Assembly (NCBI RefSeq): GCF_003412465.1
Contig: NZ_QTJV01000002.1
Span: forward strand, 868,001 to 932,000
Reading direction: 5' to 3'
Length of the DNA: 64,000 bases
Source of the DNA: Chitinophaga silvisoli
Lineage (GTDB): Bacteria > Bacteroidota > Bacteroidia > Chitinophagales > Chitinophagaceae
Position numbers and translations under genes: made by a program. Positions 17,824-26,665 of the stretch are shown piece by piece (the first letter of the stretch is position 1; every line of letters starts with the position of its first letter). The notes beneath the pieces were generated by a model. That model did not search any database. It worked only from the letters and a program-made list of their open reading frames with translations, and had not been told where the DNA came from.

Positions 17824-19356
17824 ATGAGAATATTAAGTCCTGCAATATCACAACTGGCGCGTTTGCGCATGGGGCGCATAGAATATTTTATGCAGTATCC
17901 CCTGCAGGTGCAGCAGCAGGTATTTCAAAACCTACTTAGTGCCGCTCAGTATACTGAGTTTGGCAAGCAATATGGATTCTCCCAGATCTATAAGATCGAA
18001 GAGTTCAAACAAAGGGTACCCATTCATAATTATGATACCCTGAAGCCATATATTCAGCGTTCCATGGAAGGCCAGCAAAACATCTTGTGGAATACACCCA
18101 TAAAATGGTTTGCCAAATCCAGTGGTACTACTGCCGATAAGAGCAAGTTCATTCCTGTGTCTGTAGAAAGCCTGGATGAATGTCACTATCGTGCAGGCCG
18201 CGACGTACTTTCTCTTTACTATAATAATTATCCTGAGTCCAGGTTACTCACCGGCAAGTCACTGGTAATCGGTGGTAGTCACCAGGTGAACAAACTGGCT
18301 CCGGACAGCGATTCTTACTTTGGTGACCTGAGTGCTGTGATGCTCCAGAACATGCCATTCTACGGCAATATGATCCGCACGCCGGATCTGTCTATTGCAC
18401 TGATGGATGAGTGGGAGGAGAAGATTGAGCGTATGGCCAATACGGTGATTCATGAGAATGTGACCTCTATAGCAGGGGTACCTACCTGGACCATGGTATT
18501 GATTAAAAGGATCTTTGAGATCACCGGTAAGGACAACCTGGCGGACATCTGGCCCAGCCTTGAGCTGTATATGCATGGTGGTGTAAGTTTTACGCCGTAC
18601 CGTGAGCAGTTCAAAAAGCTGATCCGCAAGCCGGATATGTTTTACCTGGAAACCTACAATGCATCTGAAGGCTTCTTTGCTGCACAGGATGTGATCGGGC
18701 AGGAGGGACTGTTGTTGTTCCTGAACCATGGAATCTTCTATGAGTTTATGCCAATGGAAGAAGTAGGAAAAGAAAATCCACAGACCCTGCAGCTGAATGA
18801 AGTGGAACAAGGTAAAAACTATGCGCTGGTGATCAGCACCAATGGTGGCTTATGGCGCTATATGGTGGGTGATACGGTGCAGTTTACTTCTGTATCTCCA
18901 TTCCGTGTGAAGGTGAGTGGTCGTACCAAATCATTTATCAATGCATTTGGAGAAGAACTGATTGTCGAGAATTCAGATAAGGCGATTGCCCAGGCATGTG
19001 AAGAAACCGGTGCCATCGTAAATGATTATACGGCGGCCCCTATTTATTTCAGCGAAGGGGAAGCGGGAGGTCATGAATGGTTACTTGATTTTGATGTGAT
19101 GCCGGATAGTGTAGATCACTTCATCGATGTACTGGATCGGACACTGAAATCTATCAATTCTGACTATGAGGCCAAGCGTCACAAAGATATGGCTTTGCGC
19201 AGACCAGTATTGCATGTGCTGCCGAAAGGCACCTTCACCGAATGGCTGAAGAGCAAAGGCAAACTGGGTGGTCAGCACAAAGTGCCAAGGTTGAACAACG
19301 ACCGTCAGCATGTTGAGGAAATTCTAAAATTCACTGGTATCACTGGTGTGATATAA
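17824..19356 (+). CDS. GH3 auxin-responsive promoter family protein (acyl-adenylating fold)
   Basis: The 510-residue protein resembles the GH3 family throughout. In plants GH3 enzymes adenylate acids and join them to amino acids; bacterial members are widespread but their substrates are mostly unknown. Seen here are the phosphate-loop-like KWFAKSSGTTADKSKFIP, LETYNASEGFFAAQD (ATP-binding TGSSEG-like motif), YMVGDTVQF and, near the C-terminus, KGTFTEWLKSKGKLGGQHKVPRL-type residues. It lies between lptB and fabG in one operon, suggesting a role in lipid or envelope metabolism, which is inference from context. Confidence 0.9.
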   Translation: MRILSPAISQLARLRMGRIEYFMQYPLQVQQQVFQNLLSAAQYTEFGKQYGFSQIYKIEEFKQRVPIHNYDTLKPYIQRSMEGQQNILWNTPIKWFAKSSGTTADKSKFIPVSVESLDECHYRAGRDVLSLYYNNYPESRLLTGKSLVIGGSHQVNKLAPDSDSYFGDLSAVMLQNMPFYGNMIRTPDLSIALMDEWEEKIERMANTVIHENVTSIAGVPTWTMVLIKRIFEITGKDNLADIWPSLELYMHGGVSFTPYREQFKKLIRKPDMFYLETYNASEGFFAAQDVIGQEGLLLFLNHGIFYEFMPMEEVGKENPQTLQLNEVEQGKNYALVISTNGGLWRYMVGDTVQFTSVSPFRVKVSGRTKSFINAFGEELIVENSDKAIAQACEETGAIVNDYTAAPIYFSEGEAGGHEWLLDFDVMPDSVDHFIDVLDRTLKSINSDYEAKRHKDMALRRPVLHVLPKGTFTEWLKSKGKLGGQHKVPRLNNDRQHVEEILKFTGITGVI

Positions 19357-19384
19357 TTGGGAAACCATTAACTAATACGTCTAT

Positions 19385-20134
19385 ATGAAATTACTGGAAA
19401 ACAAAGTAGCTATCGTCACCGGGGCCAGCCGTGGTATTGGAGAAGCTATCGCTATCAAATTTGCAGAAGAGGGTGCAAATGTAGCTTTCACTTACCTGAG
19501 CTCTGATGAAAAAGCCAAAGCGCTTGAGCAGAAGCTGCAAGGTATGGGAGTAAAGGCGAAAGCCTATAAATCCAATGCCGGTGTTTACGAGGAATGCGAA
19601 ACGTTGATCGCTGATGTACTGAAAGAGTTCGGCGCTATTGATATTTGTGTGAACAATGCGGGTATTTCCAAAGATAACCTGCTGCTGCGTATGAGTCCTG
19701 ATCAGTGGGATGATGTAATGGACATCAACCTGAAGAGCGTGTATAACATGACTAAGCATGTGATCCGCCCGATGATGAAGGCTAAGTCTGGTTCCATTAT
19801 TAACATGAGTTCTATTATCGGTATCAAGGGTAATGCTGGTCAGAGTAGCTATGCTGCTTCCAAGGCTGGTATTATTGGTTTTACCAAGTCGATAGCACAG
19901 GAGCTGGGTAGCCGTAACATCCGTGTAAATGCGGTGGCACCTGGTTTCGTAGAAACTGATATGACGCACTACCTGAAAGAGGGTACGGGCGCGCAGGCTT
20001 ACATTGAGAAAATTCCATTGGGTCGCTTTGGTAGCCCTGAGGATATTGCAAACGTAACCTTGTTCCTGGCTTCTAACCTGGGTGCTTATGTAACAGGTCA
20101 GACGATCAGTGCCTGTGGTGGTTTGAATATCTAA
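19385..20134 (+). CDS. fabG: 3-oxoacyl-[acyl-carrier-protein] reductase
   Basis: This short-chain dehydrogenase is 249 residues and reduces 3-oxoacyl-ACP in fatty-acid elongation. The NADPH-binding motif is TGASRGIG at residues 12-19. NNAG follows near residue 90, the catalytic Ser is in INMSSIIG, and YAASKAG carries the Tyr and Lys. The C-terminal VAPGFVETDM and GQTISACGGLNI are typical of FabG rather than other SDRs. It is the last gene of the lptB-GH3-fabG operon, followed by a strong terminator. Another SDR activity is possible but less likely. Confidence 0.93.
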   Translation: MKLLENKVAIVTGASRGIGEAIAIKFAEEGANVAFTYLSSDEKAKALEQKLQGMGVKAKAYKSNAGVYEECETLIADVLKEFGAIDICVNNAGISKDNLLLRMSPDQWDDVMDINLKSVYNMTKHVIRPMMKAKSGSIINMSSIIGIKGNAGQSSYAASKAGIIGFTKSIAQELGSRNIRVNAVAPGFVETDMTHYLKEGTGAQAYIEKIPLGRFGSPEDIANVTLFLASNLGAYVTGQTISACGGLNI

Positions 20135-20152
20135 TACGGATATATATAACAG

Positions 20153-20191
20153 AAAAGCGGTTGTGTCAGGAGACTCAACCGCTTTTTTGTT
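20153..20191. terminator. Bidirectional terminator between fabG and the SMP-30 gene
   Basis: Perfect 11-bp arms (20153-20163 and 20176-20186) carry A-run and T-run flanks on either side, so it can stop both convergent genes. Confidence 0.85.
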
Positions 20192-20192
20192 T

Positions 20193-21071
20193 TTAGTATT
20201 TTTTACCGGGAGTTGCTACCCGGAAAGTTTCTACACACTTGCGATCCTGTAATGTAACAAAGACTGTTTTGCCATCCGGGCCACCGAAGGTAAGGTTACT
20301 ACATTGCTTGCCTTTGAGGGGAATTTCCCTGATCGTTTTACCGGCAGGAGATAATACCCAGATCACTCCTTTGCCCCAGCGGGCTACATACAGGTTACCT
20401 GCTTTATCACACTTCATACCATCGAAGCCAAAGTCTGGTACTTCGGCGAAGAGCTGTTTGTTGCTCAGGTTTCCGTCTTTGTCGACATCGAACTTCCAGA
20501 TCTTGCGTTGTACGCTTTCATTAACATAGAGTGTTTTTTCGTCGGGGCTCAGTTCAATCCCGTTGGTGGTGCCCATGTTGGGTTCCAGCAGCACGGCTTT
20601 TCCGCCTTTATCGATGCGCCAGATCTGGCCAATAGATTGTTTCCAGTTAGGATCTGAGGCATAGATCTGGTCCTTTTTGTTTATGCAGAGATCATTGGGT
20701 TGATTGAACTTGTCATTGTGAACATATACGCTGACTTTCCGGGTCTTTGGATCTACCTGGAGTACATTGTGGTTAATGAAGTCAGGCAGGAACATCTGGC
20801 CTTTGCTGTTATAATGAATGCCATTGCCAACACTGTTGTCTGGCAGGGTTACGAATACTTCCCCACTACCGTTTTTGGTATTGATTCTGCCGATGGTACC
20901 ATCTTTCTCAAAGTTGACTACGTAGAGATAGCCTGACTTATCGTAATGTGGTCCTTCGATGTTCACGGAGAACATTTGCTCTTTGGTAAGGTCTTTTGTC
21001 TTGTATAAATCCTGGCTTTTTAGCTGCGCTGCTGCGGTGAGACCTATTAATAAACAGATAAGTTGTTTCAT
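20193..21071 (-). CDS. Exported SMP-30/gluconolactonase-like beta-propeller protein
   Basis: The protein has 292 residues with a signal peptide ending near QLKSQ. The mature part is a six-bladed propeller of the SMP-30/LRE family: EGPHYDKSGYLYVVNF at the first metal-ligand Glu, FNQPNDLCINKKDQIYASD (Asn-Asp ligands), TTNGIELSPDEKTLYVNES and DGMKCDKAGNLYVARWGKG (Asp ligand). These are the divalent-cation ligands of lactonases, so lactone hydrolysis is plausible, but the natural substrate is not known. It is monocistronic. The 287-bp gap upstream contains the direct repeat GCTGGCAGG twice (near 21256 and 21287). Confidence 0.87.
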   Translation of the reverse strand: MKQLICLLIGLTAAAQLKSQDLYKTKDLTKEQMFSVNIEGPHYDKSGYLYVVNFEKDGTIGRINTKNGSGEVFVTLPDNSVGNGIHYNSKGQMFLPDFINHNVLQVDPKTRKVSVYVHNDKFNQPNDLCINKKDQIYASDPNWKQSIGQIWRIDKGGKAVLLEPNMGTTNGIELSPDEKTLYVNESVQRKIWKFDVDKDGNLSNKQLFAEVPDFGFDGMKCDKAGNLYVARWGKGVIWVLSPAGKTIREIPLKGKQCSNLTFGGPDGKTVFVTLQDRKCVETFRVATPGKKY

Positions 21072-21345
21072 GATAGAAAGATTGACGATGAGAGATTAAG
21101 ATAGTAAAATTTGTGCCGGTGTGCAATGCTGAGCCAGAAAGATAAGAATCCAAACAGTATAAATATTCTATACGTTTGTAATGTTATAGTACGACGCAGG
21201 CATCTGTTCCGTTTATATTTGAAGGGTATCAGGTGGTTTATATGAATTCAGCATCATGTTACTGCTGGCAGGATGTGCATGTAGATGTTGCTGGCAGGTT
21301 TGTGAAATAGGGGATTCCCTCACCCTTCAATGGGTTAATTTTCAC

Positions 21346-21353
21346 TATTTTCG
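21346..21353 (+). promoter_or_regulatory. -7-like box directly before the nucleoid-associated protein gene
   Basis: TATTTTCG (one mismatch to TAnnTTTG) is separated from the ATG at 21359 by only CCGGC, suggesting a leaderless or near-leaderless transcript. Confidence 0.4.
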
Positions 21354-21358
21354 CCGGC

Positions 21359-22411
21359 ATGATACATGTTTCTGAATTTAAAGACCTGGAGCTGCTATCG
21401 ATCCACAAGGTGGGCAACGCCTCTCAGGAAGAGTCCCTGATCTGCTCCCAGGAGCCTTTGCAATTACAGGATGAGACCATCAGTCAGCTCTTGCTGAGTT
21501 ATTTTATTCAGCCTTTTACAAATGCAGCGGAGTACTTCCGCTTTTACCATGAGGCTGAGCTCCAATTAAATGAGATTTTTCAATATTGCCGTCGTATATT
21601 TGAGAATCGGGACAATTTTCATGAGCAATCTGTAAATATAGCAAAGCATCTATATAAGCATTCCACACATCCTAAAATCAAGGGAGGGGAGTTGTATATC
21701 GCCTACTTTAGCAAGTGTCAGGTGGATGGAGAGGATGTGGAGGCCATTGGTATATTTAAATCAGAAACGAGAGATACCTATTTGAAAGTATACTTGTCCA
21801 ACGAAAGCTACCAGGTAAATTACGATGACGGTATTAATATCAACAAGCTGGATAAGGGGTGTCTTGTATTTAATACAGAAGAAGAAGAGGGTTATAAAGT
21901 CAGTATAATAGATAGTATCAGCAAGCAGAATGAGGCTGTATACTGGAAAGATGCTTTCCTGCAGGTACAAAGGAGGGAGGATAATTATCATCAGACGGAG
22001 CTGGCGGTGAACATGTGTAAGCAATTCATCAGCGAGAAGCTACCCAGTGAGTACGAAATGAGCAGGATAGATCAGGTTGATCTGCTCAACAAATCAGCAG
22101 CTTATTTTAAGGAGAAAGAGCAATTTCAGATGGACGATTTTGCGCAGGAAGTACTGGGGCATCCGGATGCTATCGAATCGTTTAAGGAGTACAGAGAGCA
22201 ATATCAACAGGATTATAGGCAGGAGATACCGGATGAATTTGATATATCAGCGCCAGCTTTTAAGAAGCAGCAGAAGGTATTCAAGAGTATTCTAAAACTG
22301 GATAAGAATTTTCATATATACATACACGGTAACAGGGAATTGATTGAGCGGGGTTTTGATGAAGCCACGAATATGTATTACTATAAACTTTTGTTTGAGA
22401 ATGAAAGTTAA
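21359..22411 (+). CDS. 37-kDa nucleoid-associated protein (NdpA/YejK family)
   Basis: The protein has 350 residues. The N-terminal sequence (a short MIHVSEFKDLELLSIHKVGN start, then LLSYFIQPF and KGGELYIAYFSKCQVDGEDVEAIGIFKSE) matches the PF04245 nucleoid-associated family, whose E. coli member YejK is a nucleoid protein that affects topoisomerase IV. The family comparison is established; the role in this organism is inferred. The C-terminal half is charged and probably helical. Flanked by its own promoter-like box and a terminator at 22498, it appears monocistronic. Confidence 0.9.
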   Translation: MIHVSEFKDLELLSIHKVGNASQEESLICSQEPLQLQDETISQLLLSYFIQPFTNAAEYFRFYHEAELQLNEIFQYCRRIFENRDNFHEQSVNIAKHLYKHSTHPKIKGGELYIAYFSKCQVDGEDVEAIGIFKSETRDTYLKVYLSNESYQVNYDDGININKLDKGCLVFNTEEEEGYKVSIIDSISKQNEAVYWKDAFLQVQRREDNYHQTELAVNMCKQFISEKLPSEYEMSRIDQVDLLNKSAAYFKEKEQFQMDDFAQEVLGHPDAIESFKEYREQYQQDYRQEIPDEFDISAPAFKKQQKVFKSILKLDKNFHIYIHGNRELIERGFDEATNMYYYKLLFENES

Positions 22412-22497
22412 ACTACCGTAACAAATTGCGGTATGAGTCGTCTAACATTACAACGATCGGATTTAAAAATTTTCATAAGCAAAAACCAATTATTAAT

Positions 22498-22527
22498 AAA
22501 GGCTGCTCTTTTGGGCGGCCTTTTAGT
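22498..22527 (+). terminator. Terminator after the nucleoid-associated protein gene
   Basis: An 11-bp stem with two G-U pairs (22498-22508 with 22513-22523) and a TTTT loop is followed by a short T-run. Confidence 0.75.
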
Positions 22528-22561
22528 ATTAACGGCGAAAGAATAAGATTGTTTAAATAAA

Positions 22562-22592
22562 AAAACGCTTCTGTTTTTAGCAGAAGCGTTTT
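22562..22592. terminator. Terminator at the end of the RicT-like gene
   Basis: A 12-bp stem (22562-22573 with 22581-22592) has a 7-nt loop and A/T runs on both sides. It lies 5 bp past the minus-strand stop. Confidence 0.85.
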
Positions 22593-22597
22593 CTATT

Positions 22598-24022
22598 TTA
22601 TTTCTGTTGTTTTTGTTTAGGTTTCGGCGGCCTGTTTTGAGGAGGCTGCTGGCCTCCGCCACCTTGTTGTTGTGGCTTTGGCTGAGGTTTGGGTCCCTGG
22701 GGTTTACCTGGTTGCTGCTGCTGTTGTTTTGGCTGCTGCTGTTGAGGTTTAGGCCCCTGAGGTTTAGGTCCCTGTTGCGGCTGTTTAGGTTTCTGCTGTT
22801 GTTGCGGCTGCTGAGGCTGAGGCTGTTTAGGCTTTTGCGGTTGAGCAGATTGTTCAGCAGGTTTAGCGCCTTGTTGCTGTTGTTTGTGTTTTTGTTTTTC
22901 CTTGTCTTTGTGTTTGCGTTTCTGGGATGTTTTTTCCAGAGAGCGCAGGCTGATCTGGCCTACTACATCTGCAAATCCAAGGTCGGTTTCTTTTGGTTTA
23001 CCTGCTACGACTTCAACTGGTTTCAGGTCTTCGGGTCTGATGTTCTGCTTGTTCAGGTGGCGTATTTCTTTTACGCGGCTGATGGTAAGCGGGTATTGCT
23101 TGTTGCTGTCGCCATAGCTATACCACATCAGGTTTTTGAAGATATCTCTCTTTTGCAGGGTAGCAACGCCATTGGCAGTTTCAATGCTATCTGCATCTTC
23201 AGGGAAGTCTTTCAGTGCGTCGAGGTAAGTATCGAGCTCATAGTTCAGGCAGCATTTCAGACGGCCACACTGACCGGACAATTTTGCCTGATTGATGGAA
23301 AGGTTTTGGTAACGTGCAGCAGTGGTATTAACACTTTTGAAGTCAGTGAGCCAGGTAGAGCAGCACAATTCGCGGCCGCAGCTACCGATACCGCCTACTT
23401 TACCGGCTTCCTGGCGGGCACCTATCTGGCGCATTTCCACCTTAACACGGAATTCTCCGGCGTAGAGCTTAATCAGTTCACGGAAGTCAACACGGTCATC
23501 AGCAGTGTAGAAGAAGGTTGCTTTACGTCCATCGGCCTGAATTTCTACCTCGGCGAGTTTCATTTCGAGGCCTATACTGCGGGCTATTGCTCTTGCTTTG
23601 ACGAGGGCATCTTTTTCGCGGGTTTTATTTTCACCCATTCTGTGCAGATCTTCATTGCTGGCGCGACGCAATACTTTTTTAACTTCAGGGGTATCTTCGA
23701 TCCTTCTCTTCTTCATCTGGAGTTTGACCAGTTCGCCGGTGAGGCTTACCTGGCCTACGTCAAAACCACTCACTCCTTCTACCGTTACCATTTCTCCTTT
23801 ATCCAGGAACTGTTTGGTAACGTTTCGGAAGAAATCTTTCCTGCTTCCGTTGTTGAAACTTACCTCTATAATATCAAATGGTGCTAAGCTATCACTTAAG
23901 GGAATATTGGCCAGCCAGTCAAAAACATTTAATCGGTTACATCCACCTGTGCTACAACCTCCATTACTTTTGCATCCTGACGGCTTTCCCTCTGCACCTG
24001 TACCACATCCGGCACAAGCCAT
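22598..24022 (-). CDS. RicT-like PSP1-domain protein with Cys-rich head and Q/P/K tail
   Basis: The protein has 474 residues. The middle (about 95-270) is the PSP1/RicT (YaaT) domain, with the hallmark cysteines in IGSCGRELCCSTW and SGQCGRLKCCLNYE. In Bacillus, RicT joins RicA and RicF in a [4Fe-4S] complex acting on RNA processing and phosphorelay. The first 30 residues add six further cysteines in a Gly/Cys-rich stretch (CAGCGTG and CSTGGC), and the last 100 are low-complexity Lys/Gln/Pro. The 3' end therefore has biased codon use. No ricA or ricF partner is nearby. It is followed by a strong terminator. Confidence 0.9.
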   Translation of the reverse strand: MACAGCGTGAEGKPSGCKSNGGCSTGGCNRLNVFDWLANIPLSDSLAPFDIIEVSFNNGSRKDFFRNVTKQFLDKGEMVTVEGVSGFDVGQVSLTGELVKLQMKKRRIEDTPEVKKVLRRASNEDLHRMGENKTREKDALVKARAIARSIGLEMKLAEVEIQADGRKATFFYTADDRVDFRELIKLYAGEFRVKVEMRQIGARQEAGKVGGIGSCGRELCCSTWLTDFKSVNTTAARYQNLSINQAKLSGQCGRLKCCLNYELDTYLDALKDFPEDADSIETANGVATLQKRDIFKNLMWYSYGDSNKQYPLTISRVKEIRHLNKQNIRPEDLKPVEVVAGKPKETDLGFADVVGQISLRSLEKTSQKRKHKDKEKQKHKQQQQGAKPAEQSAQPQKPKQPQPQQPQQQQKPKQPQQGPKPQGPKPQQQQPKQQQQQPGKPQGPKPQPKPQQQGGGGQQPPQNRPPKPKQKQQK

Positions 24023-24121
24023 ATTTATATATTTAAAAGAGTTAATTGATATGCATCCGGTATTGTCCCGAACGCTTTAAAATACGTAATTCCCCTTATA
24101 TATACAAAAGGGCGAAAGTAA

Positions 24122-24129
24122 CAAAGGTA
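24122..24129 (-). promoter_or_regulatory. -7 box upstream of the RicT-like gene
   Basis: TACCTTTG on the minus strand matches the consensus and lies 99 nt before the start, in the gap after holB. No -33 TTG was seen. Confidence 0.4.
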
Positions 24130-24165
24130 ACGGAAAAAGTAATGTCCCGTCGTGTCAATATAGGT

Positions 24166-25305
24166 TTAACAGGCCGGGATAGGCTTATGTTTAAAAATGT
24201 ACTGTAATTTGATACTGAGGGCGTGGAACAGCAATTTGGCGTTGGCATTGCGTTCAATATAGTAGCTCGCATTGTCCAGCTCCTGCATGATGAGTTCCAT
24301 TTGCTGCAGGTTCGCGAGTTTTTGCAGTTTGAAGGCAAAGTCGGTCTCTTCTTCGGAAAAGGCCAGTTGGCTTTTGTCTATGTACTTCAGTCTCAGGGTA
24401 TGTTCCAGGAGGTTGATGAAGTAGCGGAGGAATTGTTTTTGGTTTTCGCGACCCATTTTGGTGCTGGCTATGCCTTCGATCCATTCCTGGAGGGCCAGGC
24501 GATTGTTGGTGAAGATATAGTTGAGCCAGTTGCGCAGCAGCTCGTGGTAGTCATCTTCAGAGTTTTGCAGCAGGGCAAGGGCTTCCCGGTAGTTGCCGGA
24601 AGCAATGGTAGCTGCCTGACGGGCTCTGGCTATGGGTGCATTGGCCCTGGTCACGAGTGCGTTTACCAGCACATCTTTGGGAAGTGGATTCACCTTGATG
24701 AGGTGGGTACGGGAGAGGATGGTGGCCAGTATTTGCTCCTGGTTTTCGGCGATCAGGATAAAGATGGTATCATCTGGTGGCTCTTCGATTAGTTTGAGCA
24801 GTCGGTTACCTTCATTGCCCAGGTACTCGGGCATCCACATGAGGAGGATTTTGTATTTGCTCTCGAAGCTTTTCAGGCTTAGTTTGCGAATGATATCCTG
24901 GCATTCGGTTGCCGTAATATTTCCCTGTTTATTTTCAGCTCCTATAAATTGTAACCAGTCATATGCATTGCCGTAAGGATGTTCGGCGATGAATTCACGC
25001 CATTCACTGGCAAAATCGGCACTTACGGGTTTATCGCCTGTCTTCTTTGGGATGACAGGGTAGGAGAAGTGAATATCGGGGTGAATGTACTTTTCTGCTT
25101 TGATACAGGCAGGGCATTTACCGCAGGGGCCTTCCGGCTGTTTGTCTTCGCATACCAGGTGCTGGGCGAAGGCAAGGCCAAGGGGCAGACCACCGGCACC
25201 TTCCGGGGCCAGCAGGATCATGGCATGGCTGATGCGGTGTTGGGTGACAGCGTTGAGCAATTGGAGCTTGATGTCGTCCTGACCTATGATATTGGAGAAA
25301 AGCAT
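24166..25305 (-). CDS. holB: DNA polymerase III, delta-prime subunit
   Basis: The protein has 379 residues and is part of the clamp loader that places the sliding clamp on DNA. The N-terminal AAA+ domain begins IIGQDDIKLQLLNA; the P-loop position reads APEGAGGLPLG with no Lys, so ATP binding is probably lost, as is normal for delta-prime subunits. A zinc module is visible as CEDKQPEGPCGKCPAC, and the sensor 1 region includes ATILSRTHLIKV. The C-terminal half is helical. The start codon is preceded after 5 nt by a near-consensus -7 element (TTAATTTG), hinting at a leaderless mRNA. Confidence 0.9.
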   Translation of the reverse strand: MLFSNIIGQDDIKLQLLNAVTQHRISHAMILLAPEGAGGLPLGLAFAQHLVCEDKQPEGPCGKCPACIKAEKYIHPDIHFSYPVIPKKTGDKPVSADFASEWREFIAEHPYGNAYDWLQFIGAENKQGNITATECQDIIRKLSLKSFESKYKILLMWMPEYLGNEGNRLLKLIEEPPDDTIFILIAENQEQILATILSRTHLIKVNPLPKDVLVNALVTRANAPIARARQAATIASGNYREALALLQNSEDDYHELLRNWLNYIFTNNRLALQEWIEGIASTKMGRENQKQFLRYFINLLEHTLRLKYIDKSQLAFSEEETDFAFKLQKLANLQQMELIMQELDNASYYIERNANAKLLFHALSIKLQYIFKHKPIPAC

Positions 25306-25321
25306 GGGTGCAAATTAAAAG

Positions 25322-25356
25322 AAAAAACGCTTACACCTCAGGCATAAGCGTTTTTT
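25322..25356 (-). terminator. Terminator of the glutathione peroxidase gene
   Basis: A 12-bp stem (25322-25333 with 25345-25356) with an 11-nt loop has T-runs in both directions. A second small GC dyad (GCCGGC repeats, 25363-25379) lies between it and the gene. Confidence 0.8.
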
Positions 25357-25400
25357 TCATTGCCGGCCGGTGGCCGGCTTTGCATTAAATAAGCATACTG

Positions 25401-25928
25401 CTAATATTTCTTTTCGATTGCAGCGATTACCTCTGCGGAATTAGGTTGTGTTTTTGGTGCGAACACGGCAACGAGGTTTCCTTTTTCGTCCAGCAGGTAC
25501 TTCTGGAAGTTCCACTGTACTTCTGCAGGTTCGAAATGTTTTTCCTTGCTTTGTTCTAACAGCCATTTATAGATCGGATGGATGTCTGCACCTTTTACGG
25601 AAATCTTGGCGGCCATTGGGAATGTGACTGCATATTTTTTGGTACAGAATTCCTGGATCTGCTGGTTGCTGCCTGGTTCCTGGGAGCCGAAATTATTAGC
25701 GGGGAAACCGATGATCACCAGGTTCTTTTTGTACTTCTCGTACAGTTTTTCCAGCTCTGCATATTGTGGTGTATTGCCACAGAGAGAAGCGGTGTTTACG
25801 ATCAGGATCTTCTTGCCTTTGTAATCGGCAAAATTGATTTTACCACCATCTACAGCATCAACTTTAAAATCATAAATCGCGCTGCTTTTCATAAATATCA
25901 GTAACGAGATGAGCAATGTTTTTAACAT
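25401..25928 (-). CDS. Glutathione peroxidase-family (thiol peroxidase) protein
   Basis: The start is taken at 25928 (MLKTLLISLL), giving 175 residues with an N-terminal hydrophobic stretch that may be a signal; the frame is open to 25970. Family motifs: NTASLCGNTPQY with the peroxidatic Cys, FPANNFGSQEPG, and WNFQKYLLDEKGN with the catalytic Trp and Asn. The Gln of the usual NQF motif is Asn here. Bacterial members generally use thioredoxin rather than glutathione, so a Cys-based peroxide reductase is likely. It lies 6 bp downstream of the longest possible ComF gene end and is probably co-transcribed with radA and comF. Confidence 0.92.
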   Translation of the reverse strand: MLKTLLISLLIFMKSSAIYDFKVDAVDGGKINFADYKGKKILIVNTASLCGNTPQYAELEKLYEKYKKNLVIIGFPANNFGSQEPGSNQQIQEFCTKKYAVTFPMAAKISVKGADIHPIYKWLLEQSKEKHFEPAEVQWNFQKYLLDEKGNLVAVFAPKTQPNSAEVIAAIEKKY

Positions 25929-25976
25929 ACCTACAAAGTTTGTATTGAAATTATAGAATAAATCACACATTAGGAG

Positions 25977-26657
25977 TTAATGGCGTGCATAAGCCAGGGA
26001 ACAAATGCTGAACGGAATATTTGCCTGTTGAAAGAGCTTTCCACAGGCTTCAGTGGTAGCGCCTGTGGTGATTACATCGTCTATCAGTAATACATGTTCA
26101 TTTTTCAGTAATCCGGCTTGTTCCAGCTGAAAGGCGTGTTCCACATTTTGCCAGCGGAGTATTCTTCCTTTCCTTGTTTGAGAGCCGGTGAAAACGACTC
26201 TTTTAAGTGCATGTGGTAACACTGGTTTTCCTATTACTGCTGCGATACCTGCTGAGAGCAAAGCGGACTGGTTATAGCCACGGAATTTCTCCCTTTTTTT
26301 AGTAACAGGTACTGGTACAATACAGGTGATCTGATGGATCCAGCTGGTTTGCAGGAGTATTTTGCCCATCTGCCTTCCCATGAAGATTGTTAGTTTCCTT
26401 TTGTGCCGGTACTTTATTTTATGCACCAGCTTGCGTAGCATGGAGGCTTCAGAAAAATAGTAAGCAGCCAGTGCATGCTGTACGGGTATTCTTCCATAGA
26501 AAAGTTTTTCGACAGGGTTTTCTGCGAAGTGCTGAAAGCCGGTGCGCGGTAATTGTATAGTGCATTGATGACAAAGGAATGCCTCTGTAGGTGTGAGTGT
26601 GATACCACAGCTCTCACATACATGGGGAAAACAAAGATGGAGTAATGCTGTAAACAT
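25977..26657 (-). CDS. ComF-family phosphoribosyltransferase-like protein
   Basis: The protein has 226 residues. A CxxC pair (CESCG) and a second pair (CHQC) near the N-terminus form a zinc-ribbon-like element, followed by a PRTase fold with the PRPP-binding loop VLLIDDVITTGATTEACG. ComF is needed for DNA uptake in naturally competent bacteria, where it may act with the PriA helicase in the cytoplasm; many non-competent bacteria keep it. It sits 8 bp after radA on the same strand, a link that fits DNA processing. Confidence 0.92.
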   Translation of the reverse strand: MFTALLHLCFPHVCESCGITLTPTEAFLCHQCTIQLPRTGFQHFAENPVEKLFYGRIPVQHALAAYYFSEASMLRKLVHKIKYRHKRKLTIFMGRQMGKILLQTSWIHQITCIVPVPVTKKREKFRGYNQSALLSAGIAAVIGKPVLPHALKRVVFTGSQTRKGRILRWQNVEHAFQLEQAGLLKNEHVLLIDDVITTGATTEACGKLFQQANIPFSICSLAYARH

Positions 26658-26665
26658 GTATTTGT

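Noticed and set aside
22607..23887. 426-codon frame opposite the RicT-like gene
   Set aside because: Long but antisense to a clear PSP1-domain gene; its Leu/Phe-rich sequence comes from the complement of Gln/Lys/Pro codons.
24166..25305. Loss of the P-loop Lys in HolB as an oddity
   Set aside because: Delta-prime subunits commonly lack a working ATP site, so this is expected.
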